From NCBI GenBank assembly GCA_028710915.1, contig JAQTTF010000013.1, positions 1 through 17,590 of the forward strand: 17,590 nucleotides of DNA, read 5' to 3'. Of this stretch, positions 1 through 7,958 are shown in pieces. Position numbers and translations under genes: made by a program. Source of the stretch: Minisyncoccota bacterium (lineage in GTDB: Bacteria; Patescibacteriota; Minisyncoccia; Phycocordibacterales; JAQTLZ01). Each line of letters opens with the position of its first letter. Position 1 is the stretch's first letter. The notes below the pieces were generated by a model that searched no databases, was not told where the DNA came from, and worked only from the letters and a program-made list of their open reading frames with translations.

Positions 1-999
1 CCTCAAATCGTGTTTGATAAATATGGAGTTGATGCCCTCCGCTACTATCTCCTTTCTTCGCCTCTTATGAAATCGGAAGATTTGAATTTTTCCGAAAAAG
101 ATGTTGACGGAGTGTATAAAAAGCTCATCCAGAGGCTTTCTAATGTGCTTTCTTTTTACGAACTCTATGCGGGAGGCGAGATAAAAGAAGTGAAAAGCAA
201 ATCTTTTCTCGATCGATGGATTCTTTCACGCCTTGCAGAACTTCGAGAGCAAGTGACAAAAGGAATGGAAGTCTACGAGATTGACCAAGCGCTTCGTCCT
301 TTTGATTTGTTCATTGATGATCTTTCCACATGGTATCTCCGTCGTTCACGCGAGCGCCTTAAAGGAGAAAATAGTGAAGATAAGAACTCCGCACTTTCTA
401 CGATCCGCACGCTTCTTTTGGAATTATCGAAACTCATGGCGCCGTTCACGCCTTTTATTGCGGAATCGATCTATCAAAAGACCAAAGGTCCGAAAGGGAA
501 AGAAAGCGTGCATCTTGAGATGTGGCCGGATGTAATAGAGGCTCACAAAAATGTGCTGGGAGATATGACAGAAGTCCGACGAATCGTAACGCTCGCGCTT
601 GAAGCGCGCTCTTCGGCGGGTATCAAGGTTCGCCAGCCGCTTGCTTCTCTTATTGCAAAAGCTGTGCGGGATCTTTCAGATGAAGCCCTTTCGGTCATTG
701 CTGATGAGGTGAATGTAAAAAAAGTGTCTCTCGATTCAAAAATTTCGGACGAGGTAGTACTCGATACCAATATTACGCCGGAGTTAAAAGAAGAAGGGGA
801 GTATCGAGAATTAGTGCGCGCCATTCAAGATTTCAGAAAAGAAAGCAAGCTTCAGGCGACAGAAAGAATTTCATTTTCGATTACAGCTTCTCAGGAAACT
901 TTATCTATTGTAAAGAAATTTGAAGCTGAAATAAAAAAAGCCTGCAATCTTTCTTCACTTTCGATGAAAGAAGGAATCCTTGGTTTCGAAATTCTTTAA
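1..999 (+). CDS. ileS: Isoleucyl-tRNA synthetase, C-terminal part (5' end outside window)
   Basis: The reading frame is open from base 1, so the gene starts upstream and only about the last 332 residues are seen. The enzyme charges tRNA-Ile with isoleucine in the cytoplasm (class I synthetase). The visible part begins at the end of the catalytic domain (KYGVDALRYYLL, the stretch that follows the KMSKS loop in IleS/ValS/LeuS). It continues into the anticodon-binding helical domain with DLSTWYLRRSRERL, which matches the eukaryote-like IleS type rather than the E. coli type. The segment GIKVRQPLASL and the tail after it fit the extra C-terminal domain of that type. No cysteine-rich C-terminal zinc ribbon, as in E. 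coli IleS, is present. The catalytic HIGH motif lies outside. recO follows after 11 nt, suggesting a shared transcript. ValS or LeuS are less likely given the WYLRRSR form. Confidence 0.9.
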   Translation, partial: PQIVFDKYGVDALRYYLLSSPLMKSEDLNFSEKDVDGVYKKLIQRLSNVLSFYELYAGGEIKEVKSKSFLDRWILSRLAELREQVTKGMEVYEIDQALRPFDLFIDDLSTWYLRRSRERLKGENSEDKNSALSTIRTLLLELSKLMAPFTPFIAESIYQKTKGPKGKESVHLEMWPDVIEAHKNVLGDMTEVRRIVTLALEARSSAGIKVRQPLASLIAKAVRDLSDEALSVIADEVNVKKVSLDSKISDEVVLDTNITPELKEEGEYRELVRAIQDFRKESKLQATERISFSITASQETLSIVKKFEAEIKKACNLSSLSMKEGILGFEIL

Positions 1000-1010
1000 T
1001 TTTTGAAGAT

Positions 1011-1604
1011 ATGCATCATGTCTACAATACTGAAGGGTTTGTGATTGGAGGAACAAATGTCGGCGAGGCAAACAAGCTTCTCAAAATTTTCACGAAAGAT
1101 TTCGGGATGATCACCGGTTCAGCGCAGGGGATACGCCATTTGAAGTCGAAGCTCCGCTACAGCCTTCAGGATTTTTCATACAGCTCAGTTTCACTCGTTA
1201 AGGGCAAAGATATCTGGCGAGTAGTAAATGCGGAGAAAAAAGATAATATGCTCACATCTTTTCGCAGCGAGAAAAAGAAATTTGAAATCTTTGCGCGAGC
1301 ACTTTCGCTTCTGAAGCGTTTCCTTCACGGCGAAGAAAAAAATGAATCGATTTTTTCTATTTTTTCTTCCGGATGTCTTTTTCTCGAACAAATTCCGTCT
1401 CACTCTTCTGAAGACTTGCGTAATTTTGAATACGCTCTGGTCCTCCGGATTTTGCACCATTTAGGATATCTCAAAAAACTCGAAGAACTCGCGCCTTTTT
1501 CTGAAACCAGCGCTTGGGACGAGAAGATTCTCTTGGGCATCTCCAAGCACAAGAGACTCGTGCTCCAAGAAATCAATCGGTCTCTTCAGGAAAGCCAGCT
1601 CTAA
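1011..1604 (+). CDS. recO: DNA repair protein RecO (short form)
   Basis: RecO is a recombination mediator that, with RecR, helps load RecA onto SSB-coated single-stranded DNA. The N-terminal part (residues about 1-75) reads as the RecO OB fold: EGFVIGGTNVGEANKLLKIF, then FTKDFGMITGSAQGIR, then KSKLRYSLQDF. This is the typical order of an open-ended 'VL....GE.D.LL.IFT...G' block followed by the G.R..KS.L block. The rest is a helical domain with little sequence identity to known proteins. At 197 residues it is shorter than the E. coli protein (about 240). Only one cysteine is seen, so the zinc module found in some RecO proteins is absent. Start at ATG 1011 is chosen because it is the first ATG after ileS (11 nt gap) and keeps the whole OB fold; the upstream GAAG is only a weak Shine-Dalgarno. 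SSB and RecA, its functional partners, are in the same window. Confidence 0.85.
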   Translation: MHHVYNTEGFVIGGTNVGEANKLLKIFTKDFGMITGSAQGIRHLKSKLRYSLQDFSYSSVSLVKGKDIWRVVNAEKKDNMLTSFRSEKKKFEIFARALSLLKRFLHGEEKNESIFSIFSSGCLFLEQIPSHSSEDLRNFEYALVLRILHHLGYLKKLEELAPFSETSAWDEKILLGISKHKRLVLQEINRSLQESQL

Positions 1605-1607
1605 ATA

Positions 1608-1616
1608 TGCTATAAT
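1608..1616 (+). promoter_or_regulatory. Extended -10 promoter for the surface-protein/glyS unit
   Basis: TGC followed by a perfect TATAAT, just after the recO stop. No convincing -35 box lies 16-18 nt upstream, which is normal for extended -10 promoters. Predicted start of transcription is near 1623, giving a leader of about 18 nt before the ATG at 1641 with no Shine-Dalgarno. Confidence 0.6.
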
Positions 1617-1640
1617 TGCTCCAATCGTTTTCAGTTATAT

Positions 1641-3581
1641 ATGGATTCAGAACAAGAAAAGAAAAGCAGAATAGAGACGCTTGAAAAGAAATTATACACT
1701 CGCGATGCAAAGCAGTGGGTTCCTCGTCGCAAAGTTCTTCCTCATGAGTCTGTCGAAACGCCGAAAGCTTGGAATGATTCGATAGAGGTACAGCCGACGT
1801 CTGACTTTGAACAAGAATCAGATGTACCGAAGCATCGGATTCCTATATTTAAGAAAATATTTTTAGCATCCCTCTTTTTCTTTATTATCGCATTTTTGTT
1901 TGGAGCATATATGTATTTCTGGGGAGGGAATACCGTTTCTGCCGATAATATTTCAATTTCTGTACTCGGTCCTGTTTCAGTCGGCGGGGGAGAGCCGCTT
2001 CCGCTTGATGTTACCATTCAAAATAGAAATAAATCACCTCTTCAGGCTACGAGTCTCGTCATCGAATATCCGGATGGCACCAAATCCTCGAAAGATTTGA
2101 GCATTGATATGCCTCGAGAACGGGATGATATCGGAAATCTCGCATCGGGAGATATTTCTCATTTTAGAATTACTCCGGTTCTCTTTGGAGAAGAGGGCTC
2201 CACAAAAGCTATTAAATTCAGCCTCGAATATCGCATTCAGGACTCGAATGGAATTTTCAATAAAGACTTTACTTACAATGTGGGCATCACTTCTACGCCG
2301 GTCACTCTTACTATAGATTCTCTCAAGGAAATCAATTCTGGACAGGATATAGAAATCACTCTGACTCTTGTTTCAAACTCGCCAGATGTCATCAGCAATC
2401 TACTTCTCGGCGCCAGTTATCCATTCGGGTGGAGTTTTGAGAATGCAGATCCAAAGCCTGTATATCAAAATAATCTTTGGAGCCTTGGGGATGTGGAGGC
2501 GGGCGGAAAGCGGGTCATAAAAATAAGAGGAAAGCTCGAGGGACAAGACGGCGAAGAGAGAATATTTAAATTTAATGCAGGGCTTCCAAATGCAAAAAAT
2601 ATGAAAGCGATTGACGTGGCTTTCATCTCTGCGTCCGATTCGATAACCATTCAAAAGCCTTTTATCGGTCTTGATCTTTCTCTTGATGGCAATACTTCAA
2701 AAGATGCTGTCATGAAAAGCGGGAAAACTGTACGGGCAGAAATAGACTGGTCAAATAATCTTGCGTCACAAATTCTCGACGGCTCTGTTATTGTCAAATT
2801 GACAGGAGATCTTATAAGTAAATCGAGCGTATTGCCAGAACAAGGTTTTTATAATTCTACTGATAATACTATTAAGTGGGACAAAACGACAAATAATGAG
2901 CTTCAGATTATTGATCCGGGAGCAGAGGGTAAGCTGATCTTTCAATTCTCGTCGCTTCCGTTGGTTCAGGGCGGTGTTTCAGTCAAAAATCCTGAGATTC
3001 GCATTGAAGTCAGTGCAAAGGGAACTCGCAATTCTGATACGAATGTGCCTGAAGAAGTTGATGCACTTGCTACCCGCGATGTTAAGATTTCGACTGATTT
3101 GAATCTGACTTCTCGTGTTGTATACTCAATCGGACCGTTTGAAAATTCGGGTTCGGTTCCTCCTAAAGCTGAACAGAAAACTACCTATACGGTAATTTGG
3201 GGCGTGACAAATTCAGCCAATTCAGTATCCGGAGCGAAAGTTTCTGCGGTCTTGCCTCCTTATGTAGATTGGCAAAATCTGGTCAATCCTTCGGAAGAGC
3301 AAGTCACTTTTAATCCAGTGAGCCGCGAGGTAACATGGAATCTCGGAAGTGTAAAAGAGAACACGGGCGTTACTGGCTCACCTCGTTCAGTTGCATTCCA
3401 GGTTGCACTTACTCCAAGCGTAAGCCAAGTCGGCACGAGTCCTGTTATTATAAATGACGCGACACTTTCAGGAACGGATGACTGGAACGGAGATGATGTG
3501 GGATCTGCAAATAGAAGCTTAAATACTGAAATTGTGAGTGATCCGAATTATGTCGACGGGCAACAGACTGTACAGCAATAA
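1641..3581 (+). CDS. Membrane-anchored extracellular protein with Ig-like/DUF11-like repeats
   Basis: A 646-residue protein of unknown specific function. Residues 1-70 are hydrophilic and charged and should be cytoplasmic. Residues about 73-94 (IFLASLFFFIIAFLFGAYMY) form one membrane span preceded by lysines. The remaining roughly 550 residues are beta-rich and should be outside. They contain repeated stretches of the type seen in bacterial Ig-like or DUF11-like adhesin domains: 'SGQDIEITLTLVSNSPDVIS' near residue 235, 'KSGKTVRAEIDWSNNLASQ' near 355 and 'KTTYTVIWGVTNSANSVSGA' near 515, each about 120-150 residues apart. The last repeat ends in TLSGTDDWNGDD. There is no LPxTG or other sorting signal. 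It is the first gene after a TATAAT promoter and glyS begins 8 nt behind it, so the two are probably co-transcribed. A surface or cell-contact role is inference. Confidence 0.75.
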   Translation: MDSEQEKKSRIETLEKKLYTRDAKQWVPRRKVLPHESVETPKAWNDSIEVQPTSDFEQESDVPKHRIPIFKKIFLASLFFFIIAFLFGAYMYFWGGNTVSADNISISVLGPVSVGGGEPLPLDVTIQNRNKSPLQATSLVIEYPDGTKSSKDLSIDMPRERDDIGNLASGDISHFRITPVLFGEEGSTKAIKFSLEYRIQDSNGIFNKDFTYNVGITSTPVTLTIDSLKEINSGQDIEITLTLVSNSPDVISNLLLGASYPFGWSFENADPKPVYQNNLWSLGDVEAGGKRVIKIRGKLEGQDGEERIFKFNAGLPNAKNMKAIDVAFISASDSITIQKPFIGLDLSLDGNTSKDAVMKSGKTVRAEIDWSNNLASQILDGSVIVKLTGDLISKSSVLPEQGFYNSTDNTIKWDKTTNNELQIIDPGAEGKLIFQFSSLPLVQGGVSVKNPEIRIEVSAKGTRNSDTNVPEEVDALATRDVKISTDLNLTSRVVYSIGPFENSGSVPPKAEQKTTYTVIWGVTNSANSVSGAKVSAVLPPYVDWQNLVNPSEEQVTFNPVSREVTWNLGSVKENTGVTGSPRSVAFQVALTPSVSQVGTSPVIINDATLSGTDDWNGDDVGSANRSLNTEIVSDPNYVDGQQTVQQ

Positions 3582-3589
3582 TAAATAAA

Positions 3590-4912
3590 ATGGCAAAACC
3601 AAAACAAGCAAATCAAAAAATGGAAGACATCATCTCGCTTTGCAAACGGCGTGGTTTTGTATTTCAAGGCTCGGAAATTTATGGCGGACTCGCGGGTACT
3701 TGGGATTATGGGCCATATGGTGTTGCTCTTAAAAATAATATTAAGAATCTCTGGTGGAAGCGTTTTGTAGATGGAAGGGAAGATATGTACGGGGTTGACG
3801 CTGCCATTCTTATGAACAAGGGTGTCTGGGAAGCATCGGGACATGTGAGCGGGTTTTCTGATCCGCTTGTGGAATGTTCAAAATGCAAGCGTCGTTTTCG
3901 AGTTGATCAGCTTGATGATCCTAAAGTCTGTCCTGAATGCGAAGGACGTCTCGGCGAAGCGCGCCAATTTAATATGATGTTTCAGACGCATATTGGAGCT
4001 ATGCAAGACGAGTCATCAATTTCGTATCTGCGTCCGGAAACTGCGGGGGGTATTTTTGTGAACTTTAAAAATATTATTGATTCGTTCCATCCTCGATTGC
4101 CTTTCGGCATCGCTCAAATAGGAAAGGCTTTTCGAAATGAGATTGCTCCTCGGGATTTTATCTTTCGCGTTCGAGAAATGGAACAAATGGAGATCGAGTA
4201 TTTTGTAAAACCTGCTGAATGGGAAAGATTCTTTCAAGAATTTCAAAAACAAATTCACGAATGGACGAAAGAAATCGGGCTTGAAAAGTCTCATGTCCAC
4301 GAGCTCGAGATAGCAGATGGGGATAGAGCGCATTATTCAAAACGCACGATTGATTTTGAATTTGATTTCCCGTTTGGCAGAAAAGAGCTCTATGGTCTGG
4401 CCTATCGGACTGATTTTGATTTGAAAGCCCATTCTGAATCTTCGAAAACAGATCTCTCTTATTATGATGAAGAAACGAAAGAACGCTTTATTCCGCATGT
4501 CGTCGAACCATCATTCGGTGTTGAGCGTACTTTTCTCGCAGTTCTCTCTGATGCATATACGGAAGATGAGCTCGGCGGAGAAAAACGCGTCTATCTTAAA
4601 TTGTCTCCTAACGTTGCGCCCGTGAAAATTGCCGTATTTCCGCTTCTTAAAAATAAGCCAGAACTTGTGGCAAAAGCTCGTGAAGTGTACGCGGTGCTTA
4701 AAAAAGAATTCGGTGCGGTGGAATTTGATGACAACGGAAATATCGGCAAGCGATATCGAAGACAGGATGAAATCGGCACTCCGTATTGCGTGACGATTGA
4801 TTTTGATACGATTGAAAAAAATGCAGGCGTCACTGTCCGCAATCGCGATACAGGAAAGCAGGAGAGGGTTGCTCTGGAAGAAATTAGCGAAAAATTTAAG
4901 GGTATTGTATAA
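3590..4912 (+). CDS. glyS: Glycyl-tRNA synthetase, single-chain alpha2 type
   Basis: A class II synthetase that charges tRNA-Gly; this is the homodimeric type (also named glyQS), not the alpha2beta2 type. Seen in order: N-terminal GSEIYGGLAGTWDYGPYG (residues 27-44); a four-cysteine zinc site CxxC...CxxC at residues 96, 99, 114 and 117; RPETAGGIF at 148-156; motif 2 with GKAFRNEIAPRDFIFRVREM (178-197); motif 3 with EPSFGVERTF (306-315). The anticodon-binding domain runs from about residue 341 to the end. At 440 residues it is complete for this family. The start at 3590 is the only sensible ATG; there is no Shine-Dalgarno. It lies 8 nt after the surface-protein gene and has no promoter of its own that I can see. 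Its UAA stop is immediately followed by a perfect AAAGGAGG. Confidence 0.95.
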   Translation: MAKPKQANQKMEDIISLCKRRGFVFQGSEIYGGLAGTWDYGPYGVALKNNIKNLWWKRFVDGREDMYGVDAAILMNKGVWEASGHVSGFSDPLVECSKCKRRFRVDQLDDPKVCPECEGRLGEARQFNMMFQTHIGAMQDESSISYLRPETAGGIFVNFKNIIDSFHPRLPFGIAQIGKAFRNEIAPRDFIFRVREMEQMEIEYFVKPAEWERFFQEFQKQIHEWTKEIGLEKSHVHELEIADGDRAHYSKRTIDFEFDFPFGRKELYGLAYRTDFDLKAHSESSKTDLSYYDEETKERFIPHVVEPSFGVERTFLAVLSDAYTEDELGGEKRVYLKLSPNVAPVKIAVFPLLKNKPELVAKAREVYAVLKKEFGAVEFDDNGNIGKRYRRQDEIGTPYCVTIDFDTIEKNAGVTVRNRDTGKQERVALEEISEKFKGIV

Positions 4913-4918
4913 AGGAGG
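4908..4918 (+). promoter_or_regulatory. TATAAA box and perfect Shine-Dalgarno motif at the glyS stop
   Basis: TTG-TATAAA overlaps the glyS stop codon and the following bases read AAAGGAGG, a full match to the 3' end of 16S rRNA. The TATAAA could be a -10 box (start near 4920) for the orphan gene at 4971. The AAAGGAGG has no well-spaced start codon: the nearest, GTG at 4922, is only 3 nt away. Which role is real cannot be decided from the sequence. Confidence 0.3.
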
Positions 4919-4970
4919 CTGGTGATCGTTTCGTCGTTTGCACTTTCCTCGAAAATAGGAGATTTTTCAA

Positions 4971-5486
4971 ATGTCGAATTTAGAGACGGAAGCGGGTTCT
5001 TTCTTTGTTGAACGAGGCGGAATTCTGCAGGGGGCAGTTGTGTCAGAAGGACAGACCCCGGGAGTGCTGCGCGAGAAGCTCATTTCTCGCTCTGGAGTTT
5101 CGAAGGAACCGAATAAAGGAGTGCTGGCTGTCTTGTCGGACTCCGCTTTCACGCCGACGGTTGGGGTGAATTACAGGCTCGGACTTCTCCTCGGAGAAAA
5201 ATTTCCGGATGCTTCAAGAGTGAGCGGAGAGATTAGAAAGGTCGGCGGTGACCGCCGTATGCTTCCGCTGCCACTCGAAGCAAGCGCTCTCGGACTTTTG
5301 AAAATTTCCATGAAAGAAATGCAAAAGCTTGAACTTTGGTTTGTGATAGCGATGCATGAGCCCGTTCTCGACCCTTACGAGTATTCCCATTTGCTTTCAC
5401 TGGGAGGCATGGGAATCTGCACAGTTCCCGGTATCAAGACTCTCGGGCACTACAAACAGACGGGGTTTCTCTTTCTCGTGGAGTAG
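4971..5486 (+). CDS. Orphan protein of unknown function, 171 aa
   Basis: I do not recognise this protein. It is soluble-looking, with no signal peptide or clear membrane span. It is rich in glycine and in short hydrophobic runs: FFVERGGILQGAVV near the N-terminus, 'GVLAVLSDSAFTPTVGVNYR' in the middle, and a C-terminal block with VPGIKTLGHYKQTGFLFLVE. The start at ATG 4971 is supported by AGGAGA at 4957-4962 with an 8-nt spacer, a clear ribosome binding site of a kind most genes here lack. Third codon positions look richer in G and C than in the flanking glyS and peptidase genes. A terminator follows at 5512-5543, so the gene forms a one-gene unit or ends the glyS transcript. The reading frame is believable because of the binding site, the terminator and the lack of a competing frame; the function is open. 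Confidence 0.65.
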   Translation: MSNLETEAGSFFVERGGILQGAVVSEGQTPGVLREKLISRSGVSKEPNKGVLAVLSDSAFTPTVGVNYRLGLLLGEKFPDASRVSGEIRKVGGDRRMLPLPLEASALGLLKISMKEMQKLELWFVIAMHEPVLDPYEYSHLLSLGGMGICTVPGIKTLGHYKQTGFLFLVE

Positions 5487-5511
5487 AATATCGCTCCTGC
5501 TGAATGTCAAT

Positions 5512-5543
5512 GCCACTCGAAATAATCGAGCGGTATTTTTTTT
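5512..5543 (+). terminator. Rho-independent terminator after the orphan gene
   Basis: Stem CTCGA/TCGAG (5516-5520 with 5526-5530, loop AATAA) is extended past one mismatch by GCC/GGT (5512-5514 with 5532-5534). It is followed by eight T residues (5536-5543). Confidence 0.8.
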
Positions 5544-5579
5544 GCTTCTTTTCATTTTTTTCTGTAAAGTAATGCGTAT

Positions 5580-6848
5580 ATGAAATTTTCTAAGAAAATT
5601 CTCGAAAATGGAATGCGCGTCATAACCGTTCCTATGAAAGATAACCCGACTGCTACGGTTATGGTGCTTGCGGAAGCTGGCTCAAAATATGAGACCAAAG
5701 ATATAAACGGCATCTCGCATTTTCTTGAACATATGTGTTTTAAGGGGACTACAAAACGTCCATCTTCCTTTCACATTACTCGCGAGCTCGATCAAATTGG
5801 CGCTTCATATAATGCATTCACCAGCCAAGAATTTACAGGCTATTATGCAAAAGCTCGCGCAGAAAATCTTCCTGAAATTCTCGATATTATTTCTGATCTT
5901 TATTTGAATCCGATTTTTCCTGAAAAAGAAATCGAAAAGGAAAAGGGCGTCATCATAGAGGAAATCAATATGTATGAAGACACTCCGCAGGATCATGTGC
6001 AGGATATGTTTTTAAAATTGCTTTATGGAGATCAGCCTGCGGGATGGAATGTCGCGGGGACAAAAGAAGTAGTTCATCGTTTGAAGCGAGAAGATTTTGT
6101 GAAGTACCGTGATGCCCATTATGTCGGAAGTGCAACGACAATTATTGTAGCCGGTCATATTGATGAGAAAGCCGTCATTTCTGGCATAGAAAAATTATTT
6201 AAAAATATTCCCAACTCTAGTAAAGGTAAGAAACTGAAAGTACAAGAAAAGCAAAAAGTGCCAGCGGTGTTGCTCAAGGAGAGGGTCGGTGACCAAGCGC
6301 ACCTTGTTCTTGGCGTTCGTACGTATGATGTCTATGACAAAAAAACTCGCGTTGCCAATTTACTTTCCGGAATTTTGGGCGGGGGAATGAGCTCTCGGCT
6401 TTTCCAGAAGCTTCGTGATGATCTCGGTATCTGCTACTACGTGTCGGCAGGGAATGATTCAGCTACGGACTCAGGATCTTTCTCTGTCTCCGCTGGGGTT
6501 GATATCAATCGGGCAGAGCAGGCAATCCAAGCGATACTTCTCGAACTCAAGAAAAGCAAAGAAGAACTTGTCTCCGAGGAGGAGCTCAATCGAGTGAAAG
6601 AATATTTGATCGGGCATCTTTATCTCGGGCTTGAGTCTTCAAATTCTCTTGCAAACTTTTACGGCTTTCAGGAGGTCCTGAAACGTGAAATTCTTCGTCC
6701 GGAAGAAATGGTTAGAGAACTTAAACTTATCACTCCAAAGCAGATTCAAGGAGTTGCGCAGGAAATTTTCCAAGATACTAAGCTTAATCTTGCAATTATC
6801 GGCCCATTCTCAGATTCCAAGAAATTTTCTTCGATTCTTAAATTTTAG
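5580..6848 (+). CDS. M16 family zinc metallopeptidase
   Basis: A 422-residue single-unit member of the M16B (processing-peptidase-like) group, which normally works as a dimer and degrades or trims peptides. The inverted zinc motif HxxEH is intact: HFLEH at residues 47-51, with the third ligand Glu128 in GVIIEEINMYEDTP, exactly 77 residues after the second histidine as in pitrilysin. The C-terminal half has GGGMSSRLFQKLRDDLGICY (about 261-280), the conserved SSRL/R-Y block that completes the active site in this family. No signal peptide is visible, so a cytoplasmic location is inferred. The start ATG 5580 has no Shine-Dalgarno and sits 36 nt after the preceding T-tract. TAAAGT at 5565-5570, directly preceded by TG, could be a weak -10 box. 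The next gene has its own promoter 10 nt downstream of this stop. Confidence 0.9.
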   Translation: MKFSKKILENGMRVITVPMKDNPTATVMVLAEAGSKYETKDINGISHFLEHMCFKGTTKRPSSFHITRELDQIGASYNAFTSQEFTGYYAKARAENLPEILDIISDLYLNPIFPEKEIEKEKGVIIEEINMYEDTPQDHVQDMFLKLLYGDQPAGWNVAGTKEVVHRLKREDFVKYRDAHYVGSATTIIVAGHIDEKAVISGIEKLFKNIPNSSKGKKLKVQEKQKVPAVLLKERVGDQAHLVLGVRTYDVYDKKTRVANLLSGILGGGMSSRLFQKLRDDLGICYYVSAGNDSATDSGSFSVSAGVDINRAEQAIQAILLELKKSKEELVSEEELNRVKEYLIGHLYLGLESSNSLANFYGFQEVLKREILRPEEMVRELKLITPKQIQGVAQEIFQDTKLNLAIIGPFSDSKKFSSILKF

Positions 6849-6857
6849 AAATTTTCT

Positions 6858-6886
6858 TTGAAAAAGGCATTTGAGAGTGGTATGAT
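6858..6886 (+). promoter_or_regulatory. Strong extended -10 promoter, predicted leaderless start
   Basis: TTGAAA (6858-6863), a 17-nt spacer ending in TGG, then TATGAT (6881-6886). Both boxes match the consensus at five of six places. The expected transcription start, seven bases past the -10 box, is 6893, which is the A of the downstream ATG. The message would have no 5' leader. Confidence 0.7.
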
Positions 6887-6892
6887 ACCTTT

Positions 6893-7954
6893 ATGAATAG
6901 TGAACCAAATAATACCTTCGTCCACATTTCTACGGGTACGATTATCAAATTCTTTCTGTTTTTGATACTCGTTTTGGCGATTTACTACTTGCGCGATATT
7001 GTTCTTATCGTACTTACAGCGATTGTGATTGCGTCTGCTATTGAGCCAGCAACTCGGTATTTCATGCGAAGAAAACTTCCTCGAACGCCTTCCGTGGTGG
7101 TCGTGTATCTCTTGGTTATTCTTTCTCTTGCCGCAATCTTCTATTTCCTTCTTCCATCGCTTCTCCAGGAAACTACCAGCTTTTTGGAGAAAATAAATTC
7201 CATTGATGTATTCGGGTCTCTGAAACAGCAAGGTCTTATTTCTCCCGACGTATCGCTTCAAGATCTTTCTTCCCAGCTCAATTTCCAGGGAATTATCGGT
7301 TCTCTTCGCGATACGATAAATCAATTTTCAAGCGGATTTTTCAGCACAGCTAGCATTATCTTCGGTGGAGCGCTTTCATTCATTCTTATTTTCGTTCTCT
7401 CGTTCTATTTTGCGGTGCAGGAAGACGGGGTAGAAGATTTTCTCCAGGTCGCGGCACCGATTCGATACAAAAGTTATATTACCGATCTTTGGAAACGTTC
7501 ACAGAAAAAAATTGGTCTCTGGCTTCAGGGGCAGCTTCTTCTCGGCGTACTCGTGGGAGTTTTAGATTTTCTGGGGCTTACAATTTTTGGCATCAAGCAC
7601 GCACTTCTTCTCGCGGTCTTAGCGGCGATCTTTGAGATTATTCCGCTTTTCGGGCCAATTCTTTCAGCTATTCCAGGTGTCGCTATCGCTTTTGTGACTG
7701 GAGGAACATCGCTTGGTCTTTTGGTTCTTGGTCTCTATGTTATCGTTCAGCAGTTTGAAAATCATCTTATCTATCCGCTTGTTGTAAATAAAGTTGTGGG
7801 TGTTTCGCCAATTCTTGTCATTGTATCGCTTCTTGTCGGATGGAGGCTCGCCGGATTTCTTGGGGTGCTTCTCTCGGTTCCAGTTGCGGCAACCTTTATG
7901 GAATATTATTCTGACGTAAGAAAGGACAAGTTCGGTCATTTGAACAAGGCTTAA
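6893..7954 (+). CDS. AI-2E transporter / PerM family membrane protein
   Basis: A 353-residue polytopic membrane protein of the PF01594 (AI-2E transporter-like, PerM/YdiK/YhhT) family. Hydrophobic spans are seen at about residues 18-33, 35-50, 68-91, 152-175, 212-232, 236-262, 272-290 and 306-336. The stretch 92-150 between the third and fourth spans is soluble, the usual layout of the family. Family signatures are FGPILSAIPGVAIAF (253-267) and QQFENHLIYPLVV (286-298). Members have been linked to export of a signalling molecule or to sodium/proton exchange; the substrate here cannot be told from sequence, so no gene symbol is given. metG starts 4 nt after the stop, so both are one transcript from the promoter at 6858-6886. 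There is no Shine-Dalgarno, in keeping with a leaderless start at ATG 6893. Confidence 0.85.
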   Translation: MNSEPNNTFVHISTGTIIKFFLFLILVLAIYYLRDIVLIVLTAIVIASAIEPATRYFMRRKLPRTPSVVVVYLLVILSLAAIFYFLLPSLLQETTSFLEKINSIDVFGSLKQQGLISPDVSLQDLSSQLNFQGIIGSLRDTINQFSSGFFSTASIIFGGALSFILIFVLSFYFAVQEDGVEDFLQVAAPIRYKSYITDLWKRSQKKIGLWLQGQLLLGVLVGVLDFLGLTIFGIKHALLLAVLAAIFEIIPLFGPILSAIPGVAIAFVTGGTSLGLLVLGLYVIVQQFENHLIYPLVVNKVVGVSPILVIVSLLVGWRLAGFLGVLLSVPVAATFMEYYSDVRKDKFGHLNKA

Positions 7955-7958
7955 TCTC

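Noticed and set aside
4922..5011. GTG small frame after the glyS stop as a real gene
   Set aside because: Its spacing of 3 nt to the AAAGGAGG is too short and the product looks like no known peptide; kept only as a finding, not as a feature.
6845..7324. Minus-strand frame of 159 codons opposite the PerM-type gene
   Set aside because: It overlaps a clearly recognised membrane protein and has no promoter, ribosome binding site or known domain.
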